From Rhizobium sp. 16-488-2b (lineage in GTDB: Bacteria > Pseudomonadota > Alphaproteobacteria > Rhizobiales > Rhizobiaceae): DNA of 64,000 nt. The stretch is taken from assembly GCF_017741815.1 (NCBI RefSeq), contig NZ_JAGHMF010000026.1, forward strand, positions 62,001 through 126,000. The letters are read 5' to 3'. The notes beneath the pieces were generated by a model. The model worked only from the letters and a program-made list of their open reading frames with translations. It was not told where the DNA came from and ran no database searches. Of the stretch, positions 34,483 through 43,200 are shown piece by piece; position 1 is the stretch's first letter; every line of letters starts with the position of its first letter. The position numbers were made by a program, and so were the translations under genes.

Positions 34483-35664
34483 TTACCCCAGTAGGCTGGT
34501 GTCCTGCTTGTGGACAAGGAGCATGCTCGACGTGTTGCCAAGGATGCGGTCGTTGGAAATCATCAATTGAGCGGAATGCGCATCGCGAAGATGGCGGCCG
34601 AGGCTGAACGGCGTACCGTTCTTGTAGCCCATGATGCCGCAGATCAGCATCGCGTGGTTGACGATCTCGAGGATCGTTTCCGACGATGCGATCTTGACGT
34701 TGTTCATCGCCACGGCAAACGCCATGGACGACAGCTTGTCGGGATCAGCCTTGGCATCCTCGTAGGCCTTGAGGCCGGCGACGACGTTGGACTTCACCAT
34801 CTGCAACAGGTTCGACACTTCGGCGAGACGCAGCGCGCCAGGTGGCGGCGCACCCGGCGACTTGCGGGCAGCGGCGCGTACGAAAGCCTGCGCACGAGAG
34901 AATGCGTCGATGGCGATGCCATACCACACGCCGCTCCAGAGCAGGTGCGAGGACGCCAGCATCGACTGCGCCGCGATCTCGGCGAAAGGCTTCGGCAGGA
35001 TCTGGCTCGCCGGCGCTTCACCCTTGAACAAGAAGCCGTCGGAGCAGGTGCCGCGCATGCCGAGCGTATTCCAGACATGCGTCTTTTCGAGCGTGTACTG
35101 ATCTTTCAGAAACGCTGTCAGAACCTGGTCCGAAGGCGCCGCGTCAGGATGAGCGCGCGAGGTGATCAGGATCGCATCGGCATGCGCCCCGTAGGAAATG
35201 ACGGTCGCATCCTTTTCGAGACGGCAAACACCGTCCTCGACATGGATGGCGCAAATGCTGTTGCGCAGATTGCCGCCGATGCCGCCTTCGGTCGTCGCCG
35301 ACCCGATCAGCAGCTGCTCGGCCGCGATGCGGCGCATGAAGTCGGCGTGCCACGCGCTATCCGCCCCATGCTCGACGAGGCTGGAAAGCTTGATGTGGTG
35401 CATGGCGAAAACCATGGCGCTGGCGGCGCAGGCCTGGCCGAGCATCGAGCAGAGCTCGGCGATCTCGGTCGTGGTGGCGCCTTCGCCACCGAGGCTGCGG
35501 GGAATCTGGATGCTGAGCAGGCGCTCCGCCTTCATTGCATCCACGGCCTCCTGAGGAAACCGGCCTTCAAAATCGACGGCGTCCGCGAATTTCGCCGCAA
35601 TGGCGGCAACGCGGGCAGCCCTTGCTGCAAAACTGTCTTCCGTGATTTTGACCGGGAAGTTCAT
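34483..35664 (-). CDS. Acyl-CoA dehydrogenase-fold flavoprotein of the carrier-protein operon
   Basis: 393 residues with the ACAD order: N-terminal helices, a beta domain (GGIGGNLRNSICAIHVEDG and NTLGMRGTCSDGFLF) and a C-terminal helical bundle ending RDAHSAQLMISNDRILGNTS. The usual EGT stretch with the catalytic Glu near the C-terminus is not seen (ISND instead), so it may be an oxidase, hydroxylase or inactive relative rather than a dehydrogenase. Its ATG overlaps the carrier-protein stop (ATGA at 35664), so the two are co-translated. The probable substrate is the carrier-bound aminoacyl thioester; that is inference. Confidence 0.82.
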   Translation of the reverse strand: MNFPVKITEDSFAARAARVAAIAAKFADAVDFEGRFPQEAVDAMKAERLLSIQIPRSLGGEGATTTEIAELCSMLGQACAASAMVFAMHHIKLSSLVEHGADSAWHADFMRRIAAEQLLIGSATTEGGIGGNLRNSICAIHVEDGVCRLEKDATVISYGAHADAILITSRAHPDAAPSDQVLTAFLKDQYTLEKTHVWNTLGMRGTCSDGFLFKGEAPASQILPKPFAEIAAQSMLASSHLLWSGVWYGIAIDAFSRAQAFVRAAARKSPGAPPPGALRLAEVSNLLQMVKSNVVAGLKAYEDAKADPDKLSSMAFAVAMNNVKIASSETILEIVNHAMLICGIMGYKNGTPFSLGRHLRDAHSAQLMISNDRILGNTSSMLLVHKQDTSLLG

Positions 35665-35915
35665 CAGGCGACCTTCCGGCTATCCTTGATCAGATCAACG
35701 GTCCGGGCGATGGCCGAGATGCTGGCGAAGGACTTGCGATTGAGGAGATTGTCCGGGAATTCGATATCGAAGGCGTCCTCGATGCCGAGCATGAGCTGAA
35801 CCGATGCGAAGGAGGTGAGCCCCGCCGCGTACAGATCGGCATCGTCAGCCACGGTGTCGATAGCCACAGGCAGCTTGCCGAATTTCGCAAGCAGTTCGCG
35901 GATCGTCGTATTCAT
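35664..35915 (-). CDS. Acyl-carrier-type protein for aminoacyl loading
   Basis: 83 residues from the ATG at 35915; a GTG two codons upstream is possible. It is a four-helix ACP with the attachment Ser in YAAGLTSFASVQLM (Ser35), where the common DSL is LTSF. The GIEDAFDIEFPDNLL helix is typical. A GGAG site sits eight bases before the ATG. It is the first gene of the minus-strand operon and the likely partner of the ligase. A phosphopantetheinyl transferase is not present in the window. Confidence 0.9.
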   Translation of the reverse strand: MNTTIRELLAKFGKLPVAIDTVADDADLYAAGLTSFASVQLMLGIEDAFDIEFPDNLLNRKSFASISAIARTVDLIKDSRKVA

Positions 35916-36173
35916 CCTCACATCTCCAAGCTGTCATAACCAGAGCGGGCGCTCATCGCCCTGTCATGGAGGTGCTTTTAAGGAGGAAAAACCAATATTC
36001 CGCTAAGGCATGTGGTTAAATCTGGCCACGATGAAAAGCTAAGAATTTAGCATCTTCGGCTGATCAGTAGAGATAAAGCAAATCGGATCATTGCTTTGCA
36101 GGAAAAGCTTAAACGACGCTTGGCCCGAGCATGAATGAACCCGAGTGCTGAAATGAAACGAAGAACGGTACAG
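35916..36173. promoter_or_regulatory. Intergenic promoter region of the aminoacyl-carrier operon
   Basis: 258 bases of lower GC between the carrier gene and the epmB stop. It must hold the operon promoter and contains a small GCTAA/TTAGC hairpin near 36040. I recognise no specific factor site. Confidence 0.4.
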
Positions 36174-37229
36174 TTAACTCCCGCGCGGCGGGTAGATATG
36201 CTCTTGTCCGTTGTAGTCGGAAACCGAATAGCAACCCTCCGCGTTTCTGCGGATCGAGTTTTGGCCGATATCGGCTTTGCCGTATCCACCGGGGATATCC
36301 AGAATATAGGTCGGCTGACACAATCCAGAGATGCGGCCACGCAATGAAGCGACGATCGCCTGCCCCTCTTCCACCGAGAGCCGGAAATGGCTGGTGCCGG
36401 GCGCCAGATCGGGATGATGCAGATAATAGGGCTTCACCCGCGTCTCGACGAAGGCCTTCATCAGCTCCGCCAGAACATCGGGATCGTCATTGACGCCCTT
36501 GAGCAGCACCGACTGGCTGACCATGACGATGCCGGCATCGATAAGCCGGGCGCAGGCGGCGCGCGCCTCGGTCGTCAGCTCACGCGGATGGTTGGCATGC
36601 AGCGCGACATAGGTGGTCTTGCCGCTCGCCTTCAACGCCTCGATCAACGCCGCGTCGATCCTGTCGGGGTCGACAACTGGCACGCGGCTGTGAAACCGGA
36701 CGATCTTGACGTGATCGATATCTTTGAGCTGTTCGAGGATATCTCGCAGCCGGCGCGGCGACAGAACCAGCGGATCGCCGCCAGTGAGGATGACCTCCCA
36801 GATCTCGTCATGGCCCCGAATATAATCGAAGGCAGCCTTCATCGCAGCGGGATCGAGCGTCCCCAGTCCCTGCGGCCCCACCATCTCGCGACGGAAGCAG
36901 AAGCGGCAGTAGACTGGACAGACATGCACCGCCTTGAGCAGCACGCGATCGGGATAGCGGTGAACGATGCCCTCGACGGGGCTGTGCGCGTGGTCGCCGA
37001 TCGGATCGGCGCGCTCTTCCGGCGTCATCACGAGTTCCGCGGCATCGGGCACGAACTGGCGCGCGATCGGATCTTCTGGATCGTCATGGTCGATCAGCCG
37101 CGCCATGTCAGGCGTCATCGCGATCGCATAGCGCGCCGCGACGTCGTCCAGCGCTTCGCGGTCACGATCGGCGATGAGCCCGGCATTGGCGAGCTCGTCC
37201 ACCGTCTTGATCGGCCGGGTGATCGTCAC
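36174..37229 (-). CDS. epmB: EF-P lysine 2,3-aminomutase EpmB
   Basis: 351 residues. Radical-SAM cluster CPVYCRFCFRREMV (three Cys), GGDPLVLSPRRL, and a PLP-binding stretch near the C-terminus (HPDLAPGTSHFRLS). EpmB converts L-alpha-lysine to (R)-beta-lysine for EF-P modification. The start is a GTG at 37229 that overlaps the epmA stop (GTGA), so the longer ATG frame is rejected. epmA and epmB lie together, divergent from efp, the expected functional group. No epmC hydroxylase is present here. Confidence 0.9.
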   Translation of the reverse strand: MTITRPIKTVDELANAGLIADRDREALDDVAARYAIAMTPDMARLIDHDDPEDPIARQFVPDAAELVMTPEERADPIGDHAHSPVEGIVHRYPDRVLLKAVHVCPVYCRFCFRREMVGPQGLGTLDPAAMKAAFDYIRGHDEIWEVILTGGDPLVLSPRRLRDILEQLKDIDHVKIVRFHSRVPVVDPDRIDAALIEALKASGKTTYVALHANHPRELTTEARAACARLIDAGIVMVSQSVLLKGVNDDPDVLAELMKAFVETRVKPYYLHHPDLAPGTSHFRLSVEEGQAIVASLRGRISGLCQPTYILDIPGGYGKADIGQNSIRRNAEGCYSVSDYNGQEHIYPPRGS

Positions 37230-38290
37230 TGCCCGTACTCCGCAACCGGCGCCCACAGCACCTGATCGATCCGCCGCGCGCCCGTTGCCAGCATCACCAG
37301 CCGGTCGAAGCCAAGCGCGATGCCGCTGGCGTCGGGCATGATCGCCAACGCGTCAAGCAGGTCGTCGTCGATCGGATAGGTCTCGCCATAGATCCGCTTT
37401 TTCTCCGCCATCTCGATCTCGAAGCGGCGGCGCTGCTCGACGGGATCGGTCAACTCGCCGAAGCCGTTCGCCAGCTCGACACCGCAGGCATAGACCTCGA
37501 AGCGCTCGGCCACACGCGGATCGCCGGCCGACGGCCGTGCGAGGGCGGCTTCGCAGACCGGATATTCGTCAAGGATGGTCACGCGGCCCATGCCAAGATG
37601 CGGCTCGACCTTCTCCACCAACACGCGACTGAAAAGATCGGCCCATTGATCGTCTCCGGCGACGCGCATGCCGTTGCGCCGCATCTCGGCCGCCAGATGC
37701 TCGCGGTCGGTCGAGCCATCGGCGCTGACCGAGGCCAGAAGATCGATATCGGCATGACGGCGGAACGCCTCGGCGACGCTCAGGCGCTCCGGCCCGGCGA
37801 AGGGATCGCAGTTAGTCTCGCGATAGCTGAGCATCGTCGTCTGCATCGTCTCGGCCGCAAGCGCTACGATGCGCACGCAGTCCATCATCAGGCTCTCATA
37901 ACTCTCGCCGGTGCGATACCATTCAAGCATGGTGAACTCGGGATGGTGCAGCGGCCCGCGCTCGCGGTTGCGATAGACATGCGCGAAGCAGGCGATGCGC
38001 TCCTCGCCGGCGGCAAGCAGCTTCTTGCAGGCGAACTCTGGCGAAGTGTGCAGATAAAAAGGTGCGGCCTGCCCATCCGTGGTCAGCGCCTCGGTGGCAA
38101 ACGCATGCAGATGCGCCTCGTTTCCAGGCGACACCTGCAGCGTGGCCGTATCCACCTCGATGAAGTCCTCGCGAGCGAAATAGCCGCGCAGAACCGCCTG
38201 AATCCGGTTGCGTCCGATCAGGAACGGCCGGCGGTCGGCATGCACACTGGGCGTCCACCAGGGCGACGCTTTGGCGATCGAGGGTTTCAT
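37226..38290 (-). CDS. epmA: EF-P--(R)-beta-lysine ligase EpmA
   Basis: 354 residues from MKPSIAKASPWW. A class II LysRS core without the anticodon domain: FLIGRNRIQAVLRGYF, FYLHTSPEFACKKLLAAG, HPEFTMLEWYR (motif 2 area), and the motif 3 ASGIALGFDRLVMLATG. It ligates beta-lysine to Lys34 of EF-P. It is followed without gap by epmB. The longer frame adds eleven residues without an SD. Confidence 0.92.
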   Translation of the reverse strand: MKPSIAKASPWWTPSVHADRRPFLIGRNRIQAVLRGYFAREDFIEVDTATLQVSPGNEAHLHAFATEALTTDGQAAPFYLHTSPEFACKKLLAAGEERIACFAHVYRNRERGPLHHPEFTMLEWYRTGESYESLMMDCVRIVALAAETMQTTMLSYRETNCDPFAGPERLSVAEAFRRHADIDLLASVSADGSTDREHLAAEMRRNGMRVAGDDQWADLFSRVLVEKVEPHLGMGRVTILDEYPVCEAALARPSAGDPRVAERFEVYACGVELANGFGELTDPVEQRRRFEIEMAEKKRIYGETYPIDDDLLDALAIMPDASGIALGFDRLVMLATGARRIDQVLWAPVAEYGQ

Positions 38291-38441
38291 CGAATGCTGT
38301 CCTGACCGGATCAACCAACGCAAGGGCTGGCTATTTGCCGGATTTTAGGTTAGTTGCGCCCCCAAAGAACACCTGATTGCGTCTCCGGGGCCATTTCGAC
38401 AGTCCTCTACGACGCCAAAAGCCGAGTTACAAGGAACTCTT

Positions 38442-39011
38442 ATGGTCAAGGTCATCGCCTCTTCCGTCCGCAAGGGCAACGTCCTCGATGTGGACGGCAA
38501 GCTCTACGTCGTTCTGACGGCCAACAACTTCCACCCGGGCAAGGGCACGCCGGTCACCCAGGTCGACATGCGCCGCATCGTCGACGGCGTGAAGGTCTCC
38601 GAGCGCTGGCGCACGACCGAACAGGTCGAGCGCGCCTTCGTGGAAGACGTCAACCACCAGTTCCTCTACGAGGACGGCGAAGGCTTCCACTTCATGAACC
38701 CGGAATCCTATGACCAGGTCGTCGTCGACAATGAGACCATGGGCGACCAGAAGGCTTACCTGCAGGAAGGCATGGTCTGCATCCTGTCGATGCATGAAGG
38801 TGTAGCGCTTGCCCTGCAGCTGCCGCGCCACGTGACGCTTGAGATCACCGAGACCGAGCCGGTCGTCAAGGGCCAGACGGCATCGTCCTCCTACAAGCCG
38901 GCTATGCTCTCCAACGGCGTCCGCACCTCGGTTCCCCCGCATATCGACGCCGGCACCCGCGTCGTCATCGCGACCGAAGACAACTCCTACGTCGAGCGCG
39001 CCAAGAACTAA
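38442..39011 (+). CDS. efp: Elongation factor P
   Basis: 189 residues, three beta-barrel domains. The domain I loop tip is FHPGKGTPVTQ with Lys34, the EpmA target, and the C-terminal EF-P signature is GTRVVIATEDNSYVERAKN. EF-P relieves ribosomes stalled on polyproline. A SD AAGGAAC precedes the ATG. The modification genes are encoded divergently 151 bases upstream, and a terminator follows. Confidence 0.97.
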   Translation: MVKVIASSVRKGNVLDVDGKLYVVLTANNFHPGKGTPVTQVDMRRIVDGVKVSERWRTTEQVERAFVEDVNHQFLYEDGEGFHFMNPESYDQVVVDNETMGDQKAYLQEGMVCILSMHEGVALALQLPRHVTLEITETEPVVKGQTASSSYKPAMLSNGVRTSVPPHIDAGTRVVIATEDNSYVERAKN

Positions 39012-39033
39012 TCCGGCGCCGAACTGAAGATTC

Positions 39034-39066
39034 AAAGGCCGTATCGCCCCGCGATGCGGCCTTTTT
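39034..39066 (+). terminator. Rho-independent terminator of efp
   Basis: AAAGGCCG...CGGCCTTT with an inner TCGC/GCGA stem, then CTTTTTCTTT. It starts 23 bases after the efp stop. Confidence 0.85.
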
Positions 39067-39096
39067 CTTTGGCGGTCGTCCCCGACTGCAAGACAC

Positions 39097-39128
39097 AAAA
39101 AAGGCGCCGGGAAACCGACGCCTTTTCT
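39097..39128 (-). terminator. Terminator after the glycine-zipper gene
   Basis: Stem AAAGGCG(C)/(A)CGCCTTT around CCGGGAAACCG; on the minus strand it ends in a T run (39096-39101). It is 34 bases after the stop at 39162. Confidence 0.75.
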
Positions 39129-39161
39129 TATCCGTGGGCCCGATCGCTCAGGCCAAAGCCA

Positions 39162-39422
39162 TTAGCGCGGGCAACGTGCTTCGTAGCGGCGGCCGTAGCG
39201 GTCGCGGTAGACGCAGTAGCCGCGGCGTTCGACCGACTGGCCGATGAGTGCGCCGGCGAGACCACCGGCAACGGCGCCAACGGCCGCACCACCCCAGCTG
39301 TGGCTGACCGCGCCACCGATGACAGCACCGGTGCCGGCGCCGATCGCGGTGCCTTGTTCCGTGGCCGTGCAGGATGCGAGTGCGCCGACCAGAGCGCCGA
39401 TGAGTACAATCTTCTTCATCAT
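39162..39422 (-). CDS. Glycine-zipper lipoprotein
   Basis: 86 residues. A lipoprotein signal ends at the lipobox LASC (Cys18), then a glycine-zipper membrane segment (GAGTGAVIGGAVSH and GAVAGGLAGALIG) and a basic tail RDRYGRRYEARCPR. Related to small outer-membrane lipoproteins of the YMGG/SlyB type. It sits downstream of the DUF3309 gene (30-base gap), on the same strand. Confidence 0.85.
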   Translation of the reverse strand: MMKKIVLIGALVGALASCTATEQGTAIGAGTGAVIGGAVSHSWGGAAVGAVAGGLAGALIGQSVERRGYCVYRDRYGRRYEARCPR

Positions 39423-39452
39423 AACTATGTCTCCCAGGGTTTTTGGCGCGCG

Positions 39453-39608
39453 TTAGATGCGGCCCATGAGTACGAGAATGATAATAATCACAAGAACTAA
39501 GCCCAAACCGCCAGAAGGTCCATAGCCCCAGCTGCGACTATAACCCCAATTCGGTAGGGCTCCGAGCAAAAGCAGAATAAGGATAATGAGTAGTATCGTT
39601 CCAAGCAT
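39453..39608 (-). CDS. DUF3309 small membrane protein
   Basis: 51 residues from MLGTILLIILILLLLG, two hydrophobic segments around LPNWGYSRSWGYGPSGG, the DUF3309 pattern. Such genes are often stress-induced in alphaproteobacteria. The frame is open to 39773, but the upstream residues have no family match and the ATG at 39608 is the family start. A candidate EcfG promoter lies about 45 bases upstream. Confidence 0.85.
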   Translation of the reverse strand: MLGTILLIILILLLLGALPNWGYSRSWGYGPSGGLGLVLVIIIILVLMGRI

Positions 39609-40288
39609 ATCCCGTGACCTCAGCGCATTTCGAGTTTGAATGAGCCAGAAACACGTAAGCCGGCTTTTGGTTCCGCCGATTTTTCCAAGAGGACAATATT
39701 TTTCAGCAGGTAAGCCGACGGCACCTGGCATACCCGCGCCGAAGCTGCGTAGGCACAGCGGCGAAGGCCGCATTTGCGCCTATGGTTAAAATTTCCATAA
39801 AATACAATAGGTTGCCGTGAACAAACCGGGAAGTCGGCAAAGTCGCTGATTCGTCTGCTCTTTGTTCCGGATTTGATCGAGCCTGCTTCGAAACGGATTT
39901 TTTACATTTCGGGCGGGACCGAAGTCACGGCTGGGAGCCGGTTCCTTATCCGCCGAACAAAAACACCGACACACGCCAAACGAGAATCTTCCGATTCAGC
40001 ATCTGGTGGGAAAAAGTGATTCAAAATCAATACTCAGCAGTGAACAAACCCTGAATCATCGGGAGTCAGCGATTCGTCTCCGATTCGTTCTACTGCTGTT
40101 CCGAATCGCTATGCGAGCATTCCACAAGCTATTCGCGAGAGCTAAAATCCGCCGGTGAAATTGAAATCAGCCCTTGCGTTTGCGCCGGCGGCTGTCCATT
40201 TGTTTGTCTGCTTCGGATCAGGAGCTTGGTTTTACCCCCGGGGCACCCCCGCCCCGTCTGCAGGACAAAGACACTGACATCGCAGCCG
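39609..40288. other. 680-base intergenic region with a diverged direct repeat
   Basis: No believable gene. On the minus strand a GGAAC-N16-TGTT (39650-39674) could be an EcfG promoter for the DUF3309 gene. Segments 39817-39872 and 40040-40106 share GTGAACAAACC, then GATTCGTCT, then TGTTCCG in the same order, so they look like old direct repeats. The helicase promoter should also be here. Confidence 0.45.
39650..39674 (-). promoter_or_regulatory. Candidate EcfG promoter of the DUF3309 gene
   Basis: GGAAC at 39674-39670, 16-base spacer, TGTT at 39653-39650 (consensus CGTT). The predicted leader is about 35 bases. One mismatch makes it tentative. Confidence 0.35.
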
Positions 40289-43200
40289 ATGATACTGAGT
40301 GGGCGCGGCGTGACCGCGGTGCTCGGTCCAACCAATACAGGCAAGACTCATTATGCCATCGAGCGGATGGTTGCCCACGGCACCGGCATCATCGGCCTGC
40401 CGCTGCGCCTGCTCGCGCGCGAGGTCTATACGCGTGTCTGCGAAAAGGTTGGTGTCCACAACGTCGCTTTGGTGACCGGCGAGGAGAAGATCTCGCCGCC
40501 GAATGCGCGCTACTCGGTCTGCACCGTCGAAGCCATGCCGCGCGAGACCAAGGCCGCCTTCGTTGCCATCGACGAGGTGCAGCTATCAGGCGATCTCGAG
40601 CGCGGCCACATCTTCACCGACCGTATCCTGCATCTGCGCGGCCGCGACGAGACGCTGTTGCTTGGCGCCGGCACCATGCGGCCGATCCTCCAGCATCTGC
40701 TTCCCGGCATCACCGTCGTCGAGCGCCCGCGCCTGTCGCACCTGCTCTACGCCGGCCAGAAGAAAATCACCCGCCTGCCGCAGCGCTCGGCCATCGTCGC
40801 CTTTTCGGCCGATGAGGTCTATGCGATCGCCGAGCTCATCCGCCGCCAGCGCGGTGGCGCAGCCGTCGTTCTCGGCGCATTGAGCCCGCGCACCCGCAAC
40901 GCCCAGGTGGCGCTGTATCAAGCAGGCGACGTCGAGTATCTGGTGGCGACGGACGCGATCGGCATGGGACTCAACCTCGATGTCGACCATGTCGCCTTCG
41001 CGCAGGACCGCAAGTTCGACGGCTACCAGTTCCGCAACCTCAATCCCGCCGAGCTCGCCCAGATCGCCGGCCGCGCCGGACGCCATCTGCGCGACGGCAC
41101 ATTCGGCGTGACCGGTCATGTCGATCCGTTCGACGAGGAGCTGGTCGGCCGCATCGAGGGCCACCACTTCGACAACGTCAAGGTGCTGCAGTGGCGCACC
41201 ACGGACCTCGATTTCAAGTCGATACAGACGCTGCGCGCCAGCCTTGAAACCGGGCCGCGCGTGCCCGGCCTGACGCGCGCGCTGCCGGCTGTCGACCAGC
41301 AGGCGCTCGAGCAGCTGTCGCGCTATCCCGAGATTCGCGATCTGGCCGATACCCCTGCAAGGGTCGAAAAGCTGTGGGAGGCCTGCGCGCTGCCGGATTA
41401 TCGGCGCATTACGCCGGCCCAGCACGCCGATCTGATCGCGACCCTCTTTTCCGATCTCGTGCGCTATGGCACGGTGAATGAGAATTTCCTTGCCGAACAA
41501 GTGCACCGCGCGGATCGAACTGACGGTGAAATTGACACGCTTTCGGCGCGAATCGCGCAGATAAGGACGTGGACCTATGTATCGAATCGGCCCAGCTGGC
41601 TTGCCGATCCGACACACTGGCAGGAAAAGACGCGGGAAATCGAAGATCGATTGTCCGATGCGTTACATGAAAGGTTGACGAAACGCTTTGTTGATCGCAG
41701 GACATCTGTGCTCATGAAGCGCCTGAGAGAGAATGCGATGCTGGAAGCTGAAATCAGTGTAAATGGCGATGTCTTCGTAGAAGGACATCATGTAGGGCAG
41801 TTGTCGGGTTTCCGGTTCACGCCTGTATCGGGAGCGGATGGTCCGGACGCGAAGGCTGTCCAGGCTGCTTCGCAAAAGGCGCTTGCTTTGGAATTCGAAG
41901 CCCGCGCAGCGCGTATTCACGCGTCCGGCAACGGCGATCTGGCGATCGGCTCCGACGGCTCGATCCGTTGGCTCGGCGATCCTGTGGCACGTCTGGCCGG
42001 CACCGAGCACATCATGCGTCCGCGCCTGATCCTGCTTGCCGACGAACAGCTGACCGGCAATGCGCGCGACCACGTCGCCGCCCGCCTGGAGCGCTTCGTC
42101 AATCACCACATTTCGACCGTGCTGAAGCCGCTCGACGATCTGTCGCGCGCTGAAGACCTGCAGGGCCTCGCCAAGGGTCTGGCGTTCCAGCTGGTGGAAA
42201 ATCTCGGCGTGCTCTTCCGTCGTGACGTGACCGAAGAGGTCAAGTCGCTGGATCAGGACGCGCGCGCCTCGATGCGTCGCTACGGCGTTCGCTTCGGCGC
42301 CTACCACATCTTCGTTCCAGCGCTCCTGAAGCCGGCTCCGGCCGAGCTCATCACGCTGCTCTGGGCGCTGAAGAACGACGGCCTCGACAAGCCGGGCTAC
42401 GGCGACCTCATTCCGGTTCTGGCCGCTGGCCGCACCTCGGTCGTCACCGATCCGAGCTATGAGCGCAATTTCTACAAGCTGGCGGGCTTCCGCTTCCTTG
42501 GAAAGCGCGCCGTTCGCGTCGATATCCTCGAGCGCCTGGCAGACATCATCCGTCCGCTGCTGCAGTGGAAGCCGGGTCAGCCGAACCGCCCAGAGGGTGC
42601 CTATGACGGCCGCCGCTTCACCACGACAACCGCGATGCTCTCCATCCTCGGCGCCACGCTCGAGGATATGGAAGAGATCCTGAAGGGTCTCGGCTACCGC
42701 GCCGACGCCGTGAAGGCCGAGGAAGCAGCCACCTATCTGGCAGCACAGGACGCCGCCGCGACGCCGGCCACAGCAGCAACGACGGAAGCAACCGCTGACG
42801 CCGCCGCTGAAACCGCCGAGCACGACGACGCCGACAGCGCCTCTGCTGACGAGACGGCTGCGGAAGCGCCGGCTGCCGAAACCGCCGAAGCGCCTGTTGC
42901 CGAAGTGCCGGCCGCTGAAGCACCAGTCGCTGAAGCAGCCGCGACCGAAGCCTCTGCCGAAGCTGCGCCCGCAACCGAAGCCGCTGTAACAGAAGCCGAA
43001 GAGCCGAAGCCGGTTCTGCTCTGGCGTCTTGGTGGCCGCACCGACGGCAACCAGCGCCAGGCACGCGGCCATGGCGAGCGCCGTGGCGGCGAACGCCAGG
43101 GTGAGCGTCAGGAGCGAGGTGAGCGCCAGGGTGACCGCCAGGATCGTGGCCACGGCCATCGTCGCCAGGGCGGCGAAGGCGAGAATCGCGACGGCAACCG

